Part shown: piece after piece, positions 13,412 through 20,601 of the stretch
Layout of the letters: every line of letters starts with the position of its first letter
Numbering within the stretch: the stretch's first letter is position 1
IMG/VR virus record: IMGVR_UViG_3300042309_000102
Location: 1 to 23,620 of that record
DNA: 23,620 bases
Reading direction: 5' to 3' (one strand)
Source: a virus
Program-made: the position numbers and the translations under genes
Notes under the pieces: model-generated
The model's input: the letters and a program-made list of their open reading frames with translations, nothing else
What the model was told of the DNA's origin: nothing
The model's database searches: none

Positions 13412-13887
13412 ATAAGTTATCCACAGGCTTTATCCACAGGTGTGCGAAACCTGTTGGAATCGCCCAAGATTACGCTCGGTATTTGACAGCGTTGGTACGC
13501 TCCAGACTCGCAGACGAGCCGGTGTGCCGGATAGCTCGGGCGCGATGTATGGTGCTATTGGCCGTGCTATGTATTGTTGGCACAACACCGGCAACAGCTG
13601 CAAAAGAAGTTAAACCATCAGTTGATTATCTTAAACTCTATGCACACTCAAGGATTGTTAATTGGCAAGAATTCAAATGCTTTGAAAAACTAATTACAAA
13701 AGAAAGTAATTGGCGTGTGGAAGCAATCAACGGATCGCATTACGGATTAGGTCAGATGCGCAATCCTCTTTACAGAAACCTTGATGGCTTTCGGATGATT
13801 GATTGGAGCCTTCGCTACATAAGTCACAGATACTCTGGCTCAAGCTGCAAAGCCTTTGAACATTGGCAGAAGCGTGGGTGGCATTGA
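13408..13887 (+). CDS. Exported lytic transglycosylase-like protein
   Basis: The C-terminal part has the soluble lytic transglycosylase signature: catalytic-type E99 in ITKESNW and YGLGQM at 112-117, ending in HWQKRGWH. Before it lies a hydrophobic signal-like stretch (MVLLAVLCIVGTTPATAA, residues 48-65) preceded by RARC. The open frame begins at GTG 13408 (GTGA overlap, 159 aa), but ATG 13549 would start right at the signal peptide (112 aa). The first 47 codons overlay the DnaA boxes and hairpins and are atypically G+C rich. A second muralytic enzyme may aid lysis or alter the wall of the infected cell. Confidence 0.7.
   Translation: MNKLSTGFIHRCAKPVGIAQDYARYLTALVRSRLADEPVCRIARARCMVLLAVLCIVGTTPATAAKEVKPSVDYLKLYAHSRIVNWQEFKCFEKLITKESNWRVEAINGSHYGLGQMRNPLYRNLDGFRMIDWSLRYISHRYSGSSCKAFEHWQKRGWH
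13417..13438. other. Tandem DnaA boxes, candidate phage replication origin
   Basis: TTATCCACA occurs twice with no mismatch (13417-13425 and 13430-13438), 13 bases apart start to start. Each is followed by GG. This is the canonical bacterial DnaA recognition sequence. The unit lacks any recognisable replication protein, so recruitment of host DnaA is an attractive reading. The second genome copy does not extend this far, so conservation cannot be tested here. Confidence 0.55.
13488..13530. other. Run of three short perfect hairpins in a G+C-rich segment
   Basis: AGCGT/ACGCT (13488-13492, 13497-13501), CTCG/CGAG (13507-13510, 13515-13518) and CCGG/CCGG (13519-13522, 13527-13530) each enclose 4-base loops. 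By my count 62 of 104 bases in 13441-13544 are G or C, well above neighbouring genes. TACGCTC and GGTGTGC each occur twice in the segment. It lies just after the DnaA boxes and may be part of an origin or a structured RNA. Confidence 0.4.
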
Positions 13888-14174
13888 TGTCACGCAACTG
13901 GAAAGGTGGCAGCACAGCTCGATGGCGTAAGATCAGAGAGATGGTGCTTAAGCGTGATGGATGTTGCCAGATGTGTGGGCAAACCGAAGGCCCGATGCAC
14001 ATTGATCATGTGATTCCAAAGCGATTGAACGGGAGCGATGAATTATGGAATTTGAGGCAATTGTGTCAAAAGTGCAATTTAGTCAAAGGTGGTCGTTTTT
14101 TTGAAACGGACAAGACACCCCCGACTCTCCATGGCCTGTTTATACCCCAAAACGAGTCGATAAGTCATGATTAG
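13887..14174 (+). CDS. HNH endonuclease adjacent to terminase
   Basis: A 95-aa HNH nuclease. It has zinc ligands C27-C30 and C60-C63, the catalytic-site motif HIDHVIPK at 38-45, N55, and NLVKGG after the second CxxC. ATG 13887 overlaps the transglycosylase stop (TGATG); an in-frame upstream ATG at 13863 would add 8 residues. In HK97-like phages, an HNH protein encoded beside the terminase is needed for cos cleavage and packaging. Its gene runs 8 bases into the next terminase gene, so the genome ends appear joined here. Confidence 0.9.
   Translation: MSRNWKGGSTARWRKIREMVLKRDGCCQMCGQTEGPMHIDHVIPKRLNGSDELWNLRQLCQKCNLVKGGRFFETDKTPPTLHGLFIPQNESISHD
14122..14159. other. Dyad at HNH-terminase junction, candidate cos or terminase recognition region (second copy)
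   Basis: CGACTC (14122-14127) and GAGTCG (14154-14159) flank 26 bases, and CCCCC occupies 14118-14122. Both arms are identical to those at 1-38, while the spacer differs at a few positions. The site lies inside the last codons of the HNH gene. Confidence 0.45.
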
Positions 14175-15642
14175 TGATGATCAGGTCATGATTGATACCC
14201 CAACGGCTGAAACAGGCTCAGATGGGCTGGAATCGGTTTTTTTGCCGGTATCAGCTCCACGAATCCACTCACCGCTCAATGATTTGCCGTCACGCGGCTT
14301 TGAATTGATTGATTTTGCTGAGCAGATCCTCCCAAATGGATTTATGCCGTGGCAAAAGTGGCTGGCCGAGCACAGCTTGAAAATCAAACCCGATGGCCGC
14401 TACCAGCACCCGATTTCGGTTGCGACAGTTGCACGCCAAAACGGAAAGAGCACCTACATGATGGCCCGGATCATGATGGGTCTTTTCCATTGGGATGAAT
14501 CATTGCAAGTTTCCACAGCTCACAGATTGGTCACATCGCTGGAGCAATTTAGAGCCATTGTGCAGATCATCGAGGAAAATGCGGATCTGGCTAATCAGGT
14601 CAAGCGGATTCGCTGGCAACATGGTGCCGAGGAAATTCAAACCATCAAAGGCAATCGATTCATCATCAAAGCTGGAGGTTCGGCAGCTCGTGGATTGAGC
14701 AAACCGGAAACTGTGCACATGGATGAGATCCGGGAAATGCATGACATGGAAACATTTGCCTCAATGCGCTATACCTTGATGGCCGCCAAAAATCCACAGG
14801 TCAATTGCTTTTCCACGGCCGGTGATTCTCACTCAATCGTTTTGAATCAATTGCGCGAGCGCGGATTAGCTGCCGCAGCTGGAGGCACGGACAATGTTGG
14901 CTATTTTGAGTGGTCAGCACCAACCGATGAGATTTCCATCGAAAATGCAGCTTTTGCCAATCCCGGCCTCAACATAACCATCCACCCAGACAACATCCGA
15001 TCTGTTTTCAATGATCCTCCAGATGTTGTGATGACAGAGGTTTTGAATCGATGGGTTCAAACAATCTCAAGCGTTATTGGTGCCAAAGAGTGGCAAGCCT
15101 GTGGCGATGAAACGATTGACCTTGATGAGGACAAGCTCACATGGATGGCCATTGACATTTCACCGGACAGAAAACACGCCTCATTGGTAGCAGCCCAAAA
15201 GCTCGGCTCCGAAAGCTTTGTGATCAAGCTGTTGCACACATGGGAAAACACAATCCAGCTAGATGATCGGGCAATTGCCAATGATGCCGCCTCGTATTGT
15301 CGAAAGTACCCAATTGAGTATTTGCTTTACTCAAGGCGCACAACTGGAGCGGTCGCAGCTCGTATGCAGCCGGCCGGTATTCCAATCCACGACATGGATG
15401 CCGACTATCCGCAAAGCTGTGATGAATTGTTGGGTGCGATCAATTCGGGTCGGTTGAAACACCGAAATCAATCAGCGCTCACAGAGCAAATGCTTTCAGC
15501 TGTGCAATTGCGTAGAGGCGATGGCGGTTGGGTTATTGGAAGGCGTGCGAGCCAAACCAGCGTGACCGCTGCCGTAGCAGCAGCGCTTTGTACTCACTTT
15601 GCGACACGCCCAGAAAACGAAATCGACATTTTAGTGGGTTGA
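14167..15642 (+). CDS. terL: Terminase large subunit, copy 2
   Basis: 491 aa, the same length as copy 1. The ATPase motifs ARQNGKST and HMDE and the AIDIS nuclease aspartate are unchanged. Differences cluster in the first 90 residues, around residue 236-242 (LAAAAGGTDNVG against LAAASGAADDVG), and near the C-terminus. It starts 8 bases inside the complete HNH gene, so translation is probably coupled to it. Confidence 0.95.
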   Translation: MISDDQVMIDTPTAETGSDGLESVFLPVSAPRIHSPLNDLPSRGFELIDFAEQILPNGFMPWQKWLAEHSLKIKPDGRYQHPISVATVARQNGKSTYMMARIMMGLFHWDESLQVSTAHRLVTSLEQFRAIVQIIEENADLANQVKRIRWQHGAEEIQTIKGNRFIIKAGGSAARGLSKPETVHMDEIREMHDMETFASMRYTLMAAKNPQVNCFSTAGDSHSIVLNQLRERGLAAAAGGTDNVGYFEWSAPTDEISIENAAFANPGLNITIHPDNIRSVFNDPPDVVMTEVLNRWVQTISSVIGAKEWQACGDETIDLDEDKLTWMAIDISPDRKHASLVAAQKLGSESFVIKLLHTWENTIQLDDRAIANDAASYCRKYPIEYLLYSRRTTGAVAARMQPAGIPIHDMDADYPQSCDELLGAINSGRLKHRNQSALTEQMLSAVQLRRGDGGWVIGRRASQTSVTAAVAAALCTHFATRPENEIDILVG

Positions 15643-15683
15643 TGCTTGACATTTTGAGAAAATCCTCCCATGGGATTATTTGA
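15642..15683 (+). CDS. Possible 13-codon coupling ORF, copy 2
   Basis: MLDILRKSSHGII, opened by an ATG overlapping the terminase stop and closing 11 bases past the portal start. Only two codons differ from copy 1. The differing bases put TCCTCCC directly before the portal ATG, the opposite of a ribosome binding site. That strengthens the case for coupling rather than independent initiation. Confidence 0.3.
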   Translation: MLDILRKSSHGII

Positions 15684-16779
15684 TCGAAAGCGCACCATTG
15701 AAGCTGTGGCAATTGACCGCGGTGCTGATGTAGCTGCACAAATTGGGCCAGCCCCAACGCTGGATGCATTTTTCCCATTTGGTGGAGCTGATTACATTGT
15801 CAGCCGCGAGGAAGCAATGTCTGTGCCAGCGATTGCTCGCGCACGCAACATGATTTGCAATTCAATTGCCACAATTCCGTTGATTACTCGTGACAAAACA
15901 ACAGGTCAAATCATTGATCAACCGGTTGTCATTTCTGATCCGGACAAGCGAGTACCAGGAGCCGCATCATGGGTGTGGGCTTGTGAGGATTTACTTTTCA
16001 CGGGATTTTCGTATTTTCAAATCATCGATTTGTTTGCAGACACAGGCCGCGTGCGCCAAATGTGGCGCGTTGCTCCCAATCGTGTGGGTGTTTTCTTAAA
16101 TTCAATCGGCACCCAAATTGAGTATTACACAGTAGATGGATCTCGTGTGCCAATGACGGGTGTTGGATCTCTTGTCGTGTTTTACGGCAACGATGAAGGA
16201 TTGCTCAACAGAGCCGGCCGCACAATCCGTGCAGGTGCAGAGCTTGAAAGAGCAGCTGCAATGTACGCAAAAGAGCCTGTGCCATCAATGGTTTTGAAAT
16301 CAAACGGCACAGCATTGCCAGCTGATCGCATTGCAAAATTGCTTGATGCATGGGGCGCAGCTCGTAGAAATCGTGGCACCGCATTTCTCAATGCTGATGT
16401 TGATTTGACCACAGTTGGTTTTTCACCAGAGCAAATCGGCCTCAATGCCGCACGCGAAATCATTGCCACCGAATTAGCTCGTGCCGTGGGAATTCCGGCC
16501 TATTTTATTGACGCGCCAACTGGCTCCAGCATGACATACGCAAACGCTCAAACGGCTCGTCAAACTTTGTTGGATTTCTCATTGCTGCCGCTGATGAACA
16601 GCATTAGCTCAAGGTTATCCATGCCAGATTTCACGCCATCAACACAGCGCGTTGAATACGATCTCAAAGCGTATTTGCGCGGATCAGAAAAAGAGCGTGC
16701 AGAGATTTACAAAATTTTGTTTGAAATCGGTGCAATTACTACTGAGGAAATTCGACAAATGGAGGACATGATCTCATGA
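15670..16779 (+). CDS. Portal protein, copy 2
   Basis: 369 aa, about 96% identical to copy 1. The changes sit mainly near residues 9-12, 45-48 and 86-94 (AASWVWACED against AVSWCWAAED), with the rest of the ring-forming core nearly unchanged. It keeps the ATGA overlap with the protease-capsid gene. Confidence 0.93.
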   Translation: MGLFDRKRTIEAVAIDRGADVAAQIGPAPTLDAFFPFGGADYIVSREEAMSVPAIARARNMICNSIATIPLITRDKTTGQIIDQPVVISDPDKRVPGAASWVWACEDLLFTGFSYFQIIDLFADTGRVRQMWRVAPNRVGVFLNSIGTQIEYYTVDGSRVPMTGVGSLVVFYGNDEGLLNRAGRTIRAGAELERAAAMYAKEPVPSMVLKSNGTALPADRIAKLLDAWGAARRNRGTAFLNADVDLTTVGFSPEQIGLNAAREIIATELARAVGIPAYFIDAPTGSSMTYANAQTARQTLLDFSLLPLMNSISSRLSMPDFTPSTQRVEYDLKAYLRGSEKERAEIYKILFEIGAITTEEIRQMEDMIS

Positions 16780-18326
16780 AGCTGACAACACCAATGCAAA
16801 TCACGGCAGCTGATTCAAATGAACGCACGATCAGCGGTCGCATCGTTGCTTTCAACGAGCACGCAAATGCATCAACCGGCAAAGTCGTTTTTGCTCGTGG
16901 ATCAATTCAGCCACAGGATGTTTTTTTGAACCTTGAGCACGACAACACACGCAGAATTGGTCGCAGCGTTGCCATGTCCGTGAACGACAAGGAAATGACA
17001 GCGACTTTCAAAATTGCTAACACAACAGCCGGCACCGATGCACTAGAGGAAGCAATGACCGGATTGCGTGACGGATTTTCAATTGAATTGGCCGTGGACA
17101 ATTACGAAATGCAAAAGGATGGCACCATGAAGGTGCTAAACGGACAGCTCACAGCTGTCGCTTTGGTTACTGAACCAGCTGTGCGATCAGCTCGCGTTTC
17201 TGAGGTAGCCGCATCAGAGGATTCTGAAACTGAAACAGTTACAGAGACAACAAACCCAAATGAAGGAGACAAGATGGACAACACTACCGAACCAGTAGCT
17301 CCTGCCGTTGAACCGGTAGCAGCTCCAGAGGTCGCACCAGTACAGGCATCACGCCCAGCCTATTACACAGCACCACGCTCACCAATCGTGGACAAGGTTT
17401 CATACCTTGAGCACTACCTCAAGGCAAGCATTTTGCATGACGAGGATTCACGCCAGTATGTCAAGGCAGCCGACAACACAACATCAACAGCACCCGGCAT
17501 GATTCCAACACCACAGAGCACAAATGTGATCAACGCACTTGCAAACGCTGACCGAGGCATGATCGATGCGATCAGCCGCGAAAGCCTAGTAAGCGAAGGT
17601 ATGACATTTGAAATCCCAAAGGTTTCTGAGGTGCCTGTCGTTGATCAGATCAATGAAGGTCAAGCAATCGCTGAATCATCACTTTCAGCCACATTTTTAT
17701 CTGTTTCTGTCAAGCCTTTCAAAGGCCGCGCAATTTCCACAGTAGAACTCATTGACCGAAGCCGGCCAGAGTACCTCACAGCTTTGCTCCAGAATCTCGA
17801 ATTTGCGTATGCAAAGGAAACAGATCAGTTTGTGACAGCTGCAATTCAGGCAGCTGGAAACACAACAGCACAGGCAGCAAACACAGCAACAGGATTCCTT
17901 GGATACACATCAAAGGCTGTTGCAAATGTTTATGGTGCATCACTTGGATTTGCTCGCTCACTTGTAGTTTCACCAACACAATGGGGAAACATCATGGGTT
18001 ACAACGACAATGGAGCACCGCTTTACAACGCGGCTAATCCATCAAACCAAGCTGGAAATGTTGGAAACGGATCATTGCGCGGTGTAGTTTCACCGGGTCT
18101 AAACCTCCATGTTTCACGCTCAATCGGTACAGCTGGATCAACAACAGCTGAAGGCGATCTATCAATGGTTGTCATCAACCCAGATTCATACACATGGTAC
18201 GAATCTCCACGCTTTACGCTACGCACCAATGTCAATTCAGATGGAACAATTGACATCCTTTACTATGGCTATGGCGCACTAGCAACCAAGGTTGCAAATG
18301 GTGCAACATGGAACAACCTCGCATAA
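16776..18326 (+). CDS. Fused prohead protease-major capsid protein, copy 2
   Basis: 516 aa. The protease half keeps H55 and S102 with only a few changes, and the junction and internal start are identical to copy 1. The capsid half shows a sharply bounded diverged block near residues 258-300 (for example VSEVPVVDQINEGQAIAESS against VTAVPTVLPIDENDAITESS). After it a long, almost identical stretch resumes. A one-residue deletion occurs just before TAQAAN. Confidence 0.92.
   Translation: MKLTTPMQITAADSNERTISGRIVAFNEHANASTGKVVFARGSIQPQDVFLNLEHDNTRRIGRSVAMSVNDKEMTATFKIANTTAGTDALEEAMTGLRDGFSIELAVDNYEMQKDGTMKVLNGQLTAVALVTEPAVRSARVSEVAASEDSETETVTETTNPNEGDKMDNTTEPVAPAVEPVAAPEVAPVQASRPAYYTAPRSPIVDKVSYLEHYLKASILHDEDSRQYVKAADNTTSTAPGMIPTPQSTNVINALANADRGMIDAISRESLVSEGMTFEIPKVSEVPVVDQINEGQAIAESSLSATFLSVSVKPFKGRAISTVELIDRSRPEYLTALLQNLEFAYAKETDQFVTAAIQAAGNTTAQAANTATGFLGYTSKAVANVYGASLGFARSLVVSPTQWGNIMGYNDNGAPLYNAANPSNQAGNVGNGSLRGVVSPGLNLHVSRSIGTAGSTTAEGDLSMVVINPDSYTWYESPRFTLRTNVNSDGTIDILYYGYGALATKVANGATWNNLA
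17263..17276 (+). promoter_or_regulatory. Internal ribosome binding site and ATG in protease-capsid fusion, copy 2
   Basis: AAGGAG at 17263-17268 precedes the in-frame ATG 17274 (codon 167) by 5 bases, inside the 110-base tract identical to copy 1. Confidence 0.65.
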
Positions 18327-18340
18327 ATAACTCAAAATCG

Positions 18341-18364
18341 GTAGCGGTCGCTCCCGAACGCTAC
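18341..18364 (+). promoter_or_regulatory. Conserved hairpin between capsid and adaptor genes, copy 2
   Basis: GTAGCG (18341-18346) pairs with CGCTAC (18359-18364). The 52-base block around it matches copy 1 exactly, although the bases between the capsid stop and the block differ and include a 2-base length change. Confidence 0.5.
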
Positions 18365-18383
18365 TGACACGAAAGGAACCGAG

Positions 18384-18965
18384 ATGCCCGCAATAGTTAC
18401 AGCCTCACAGCTCAGACAAATTTTGGGTGTCTCGGTTTCTTTGTATTCCGATGCCCAGCTTGATTCATTTATTGATTCAGCTGAGCAAACAGTTTTGCCT
18501 TTACTTACGCAATACCAATCATCGGTGACTTTTGCCAATGTGAGTGATTCCGTCATTTATTTCACCACAATGCGGCCAAATTACTTTGTGCCGGGTCAAT
18601 CTGTTGTTGTTACCGGGGCCGGAGCTTACAGCGCGACTTATACTGTCACCGATGATCGGATTGAGCCATACACATTTACAGCTGCAACAGCGGCAGCTGA
18701 TCGAACCTATCCATTGCCGTTTATTCCAGCGGCAACAGCAACGCTGAGCGGTGGATCGGCAGCGGCTTTGTATGCAAACACGCCACCGATTGAAAACGCG
18801 ATTTTGGTTGTAGCGGTTGAGATTTTTCAGAGCATCACAGCTCCCGGCAACCAGATCATGTCAGACAATTTTCAGCCGTCACCATTTGTGCTCGGCCGCA
18901 GCTTAAGCAACAGAGTCATCGGTTTATTAGGCCCATTTTTAGATGTCGAAACGATGTGCCAATGA
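18384..18965 (+). CDS. Head-tail adaptor with inserted beta domain, copy 2
   Basis: 193 aa. The first helices and the beta insertion (YFTTMRPNYFVPGQSVVVTG) are nearly unchanged; scattered substitutions occur near residues 27-28 and 117-138. It keeps the 4-base overlap with the next gene and the same AAAGGA ribosome site. Confidence 0.65.
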   Translation: MPAIVTASQLRQILGVSVSLYSDAQLDSFIDSAEQTVLPLLTQYQSSVTFANVSDSVIYFTTMRPNYFVPGQSVVVTGAGAYSATYTVTDDRIEPYTFTAATAAADRTYPLPFIPAATATLSGGSAAALYANTPPIENAILVVAVEIFQSITAPGNQIMSDNFQPSPFVLGRSLSNRVIGLLGPFLDVETMCQ

Positions 18966-19336
18966 GCATCGAATCCGTAATCCGTACGCCATTAAAAAAC
19001 GCGCTTTCATCTATTGCTGCCAATGTCTATAACGGCATCCCGGAAACAATGACCAGCCCATCGATCTGCCTTATTCCCGATGCACCTTATTTGGAGAGCG
19101 TTTTAATCAATGGCGCGACAACAAAGGTCAAAGTCAATTTAACTGTCACGGGTGTTGTGGGTTATGCCAACAATGCCGCAGCTTTAGACAATCTCGAAAC
19201 ATTGATGATCAACATCATCAGCGCAATGCCGGGCGGTTACGAAGTCGGCAATGTGAATCAACCTCAACCATTGGAAGTCGGTGCAGGTAAATACCTCACG
19301 GCCGATTTACAAGTAAGCACCTATTACACCAACTAA
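18962..19336 (+). CDS. Tail completion or tail terminator-like protein, copy 2
   Basis: 124 aa from ATG 18962, with about ten substitutions against copy 1 (for example VVGYANNAAALDNLETLM against VVAYMNNAAALDNLEKLM). The C-terminal ADLQVSTYYTN is unchanged. The stop overlaps the AAGGAG of the tube gene. Confidence 0.6.
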   Translation: MSIESVIRTPLKNALSSIAANVYNGIPETMTSPSICLIPDAPYLESVLINGATTKVKVNLTVTGVVGYANNAAALDNLETLMINIISAMPGGYEVGNVNQPQPLEVGAGKYLTADLQVSTYYTN

Positions 19337-19345
19337 GGAGAAATC

Positions 19346-19747
19346 ATGCCAACAACAATCATCACCGGCAGAGACATCACTTTCACCATTGATGGTGATA
19401 ATTTCGATGCACAGGCCACATCAGCGACTTTAACTGTCGATTCAACTATCAACACCTACCAGACACTCGATGGCAAAGCGTATTTTACGACAGATTCGCA
19501 AGGATCTTTTGCGGTTGAAATGTTGGCCGATTGGGGCGCAACTGGCTCGCTTTGCGAAGGTCTTTGGACAGCGGCAGCATCCGCACCAAATACAGCATTG
19601 CCTGTTGTTTTGGTATCAGATACAGGCGCATCATTTGCGTTTTCTGTTCAGCCGATTTTCCCATCAGCTGGAGGAACAGCACCAGATGCACAAACTGTCT
19701 CACTTGCTTTCACTTGTGTGACAACACCAGTTTTGACAATTAGCTAA
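19346..19747 (+). CDS. Major tail (tube) protein, copy 2
   Basis: 133 aa, three residues longer than copy 1 at the C-terminus (TTPVLTIS against TTPTL). The region about residues 60-98 is diverged in sequence but equal in length. The N-terminal half and the PIFPSAGGTAPDAQ segment are conserved. The same strong AAGGAG lies at 19335-19340. Confidence 0.8.
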   Translation: MPTTIITGRDITFTIDGDNFDAQATSATLTVDSTINTYQTLDGKAYFTTDSQGSFAVEMLADWGATGSLCEGLWTAAASAPNTALPVVLVSDTGASFAFSVQPIFPSAGGTAPDAQTVSLAFTCVTTPVLTIS

Positions 19748-19764
19748 CAAAGGAGATCGGGAGC

Positions 19765-20043
19765 ATGAAACTAGCAATCACAATTGAATTCACTACCGGG
19801 GAGAGCGCAACTTATACAGCGCTCCCACCGGAGTGGATGAAATGGGAGCAAAAAACTGGAAACACCATCCAGCAAGTGTCTGAGAAGTTAGGCATTGCTG
19901 ATTTGATGTTTTTGGCTTATCACGCAATGAAGCGCGAGGCAGCTGGAAAGCCTGTCAAGCCATTTGAGGTGTGGTGCGAATCTGTAACTGACATAAACAT
20001 GGGAGAAACCGAAAACCCAAAAGCTACGAGCCGGGAACCTTAA
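19765..20043 (+). CDS. Tail assembly chaperone, short form (gpG-like), copy 2
   Basis: 92 aa, identical to copy 1 but for one residue up to the slip site. The zero-frame tail KATSREP is then unrelated to copy 1 beyond its first residue, as expected if selection acts on the -1 frame there. Confidence 0.85.
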   Translation: MKLAITIEFTTGESATYTALPPEWMKWEQKTGNTIQQVSEKLGIADLMFLAYHAMKREAAGKPVKPFEVWCESVTDINMGETENPKATSREP

Positions 20044-20156
20044 ACCGGATCATTTGGGAACTAGCGCTCACCACAGGATTGTCACGATCAGAGTTTCAAA
20101 CAGCTGAGGACATTTTAACTGTTTTCGAGATTCTAAGGATACGAAATGGCAACTGA
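19765..20156 (+). CDS. Tail assembly chaperone, -1 frameshifted long form (gpGT-like), copy 2
   Basis: Slippage at CCCAAAA (20016-20022) gives 44 more codons, reading SYEPGTLNRIIWELALTTGL and continuing SRSEFQTAEDILTVFEIL to TGA 20154-20156. About eight of 44 residues differ from copy 1, mostly conservatively. The 130-aa length is unchanged. Confidence 0.88.
20016..20051 (+). promoter_or_regulatory. Programmed -1 frameshift signal, copy 2
   Basis: The heptamer is identical to copy 1. The downstream stem is at the same place but weaker: CCGG (20031-20034) with CCGG (20045-20048), then one mismatch and a further GA/TC pair. The loop is 10 bases. Confidence 0.8.
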
Positions 20157-20601
20157 GACAATCACCTATGACAAGGCTGATTTGCGTGGCATCATCAAGG
20201 CTTTCAAAGCCATGGATGAGCAAGCCGTTTCTGAGGCCAAAGCTGTTTCAAATGGCTTGGCCACATACTTACAATCCAAAGTGATTTCGGCCGCTGGCAA
20301 TCGACCAAATAAAGCTGCAACCCGTATTGCTCAAGGCTCGCGCGTAAGCAAGTCATCAAAGATTGGCGAGATCAGCTTTGGCTTTGTGTCGCAGAAATTT
20401 AGCGGTGGCGGTACAACTCAACAGCTTTGGGGCGGTTACGAATTTGGATCAAACAAATTCAAGCAATTCCCACTTTGGTCAGGTCGTGGGCCTCGTGGTG
20501 GATCAGCTGGCTATTTCATTTATCCAACATTGCGTGCCGAACAGCCGCACATCATCAATCAATGGGAAAATGCATTTTCTAAGATTTTGAAGGAGTGGTG
20601 A
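20146..20601 (+). CDS. HK97 gp10-like head-tail or tail-joint protein, copy 2
   Basis: 151 aa with about eight substitutions against copy 1, all outside the WGGYEFGS and YFIYPTLR segments except one Ser-Asn and Thr change region near residue 102-104. An AAGGAT ribosome site precedes the ATG, slightly better than in copy 1. Confidence 0.55.
   Translation: MATETITYDKADLRGIIKAFKAMDEQAVSEAKAVSNGLATYLQSKVISAAGNRPNKAATRIAQGSRVSKSSKIGEISFGFVSQKFSGGGTTQQLWGGYEFGSNKFKQFPLWSGRGPRGGSAGYFIYPTLRAEQPHIINQWENAFSKILKEW

Noticed and set aside
13483-13511. TTGACA at 13483-13488 as a promoter
   Set aside because: The bases at -10 spacing are ACTCGC; no TATAAT-like match is present.
13471-13547. Possible tRNA-like element (TTGGTA loop and hairpins)
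   Set aside because: No acceptor stem, 7-base anticodon loop or T-arm could be assembled on either strand; the hairpins have 4-base loops.
46-14174. Tandem prophage interpretation
   Set aside because: No integrase, excisionase, repressor, att-like repeat or host gene is visible in a full genome unit.
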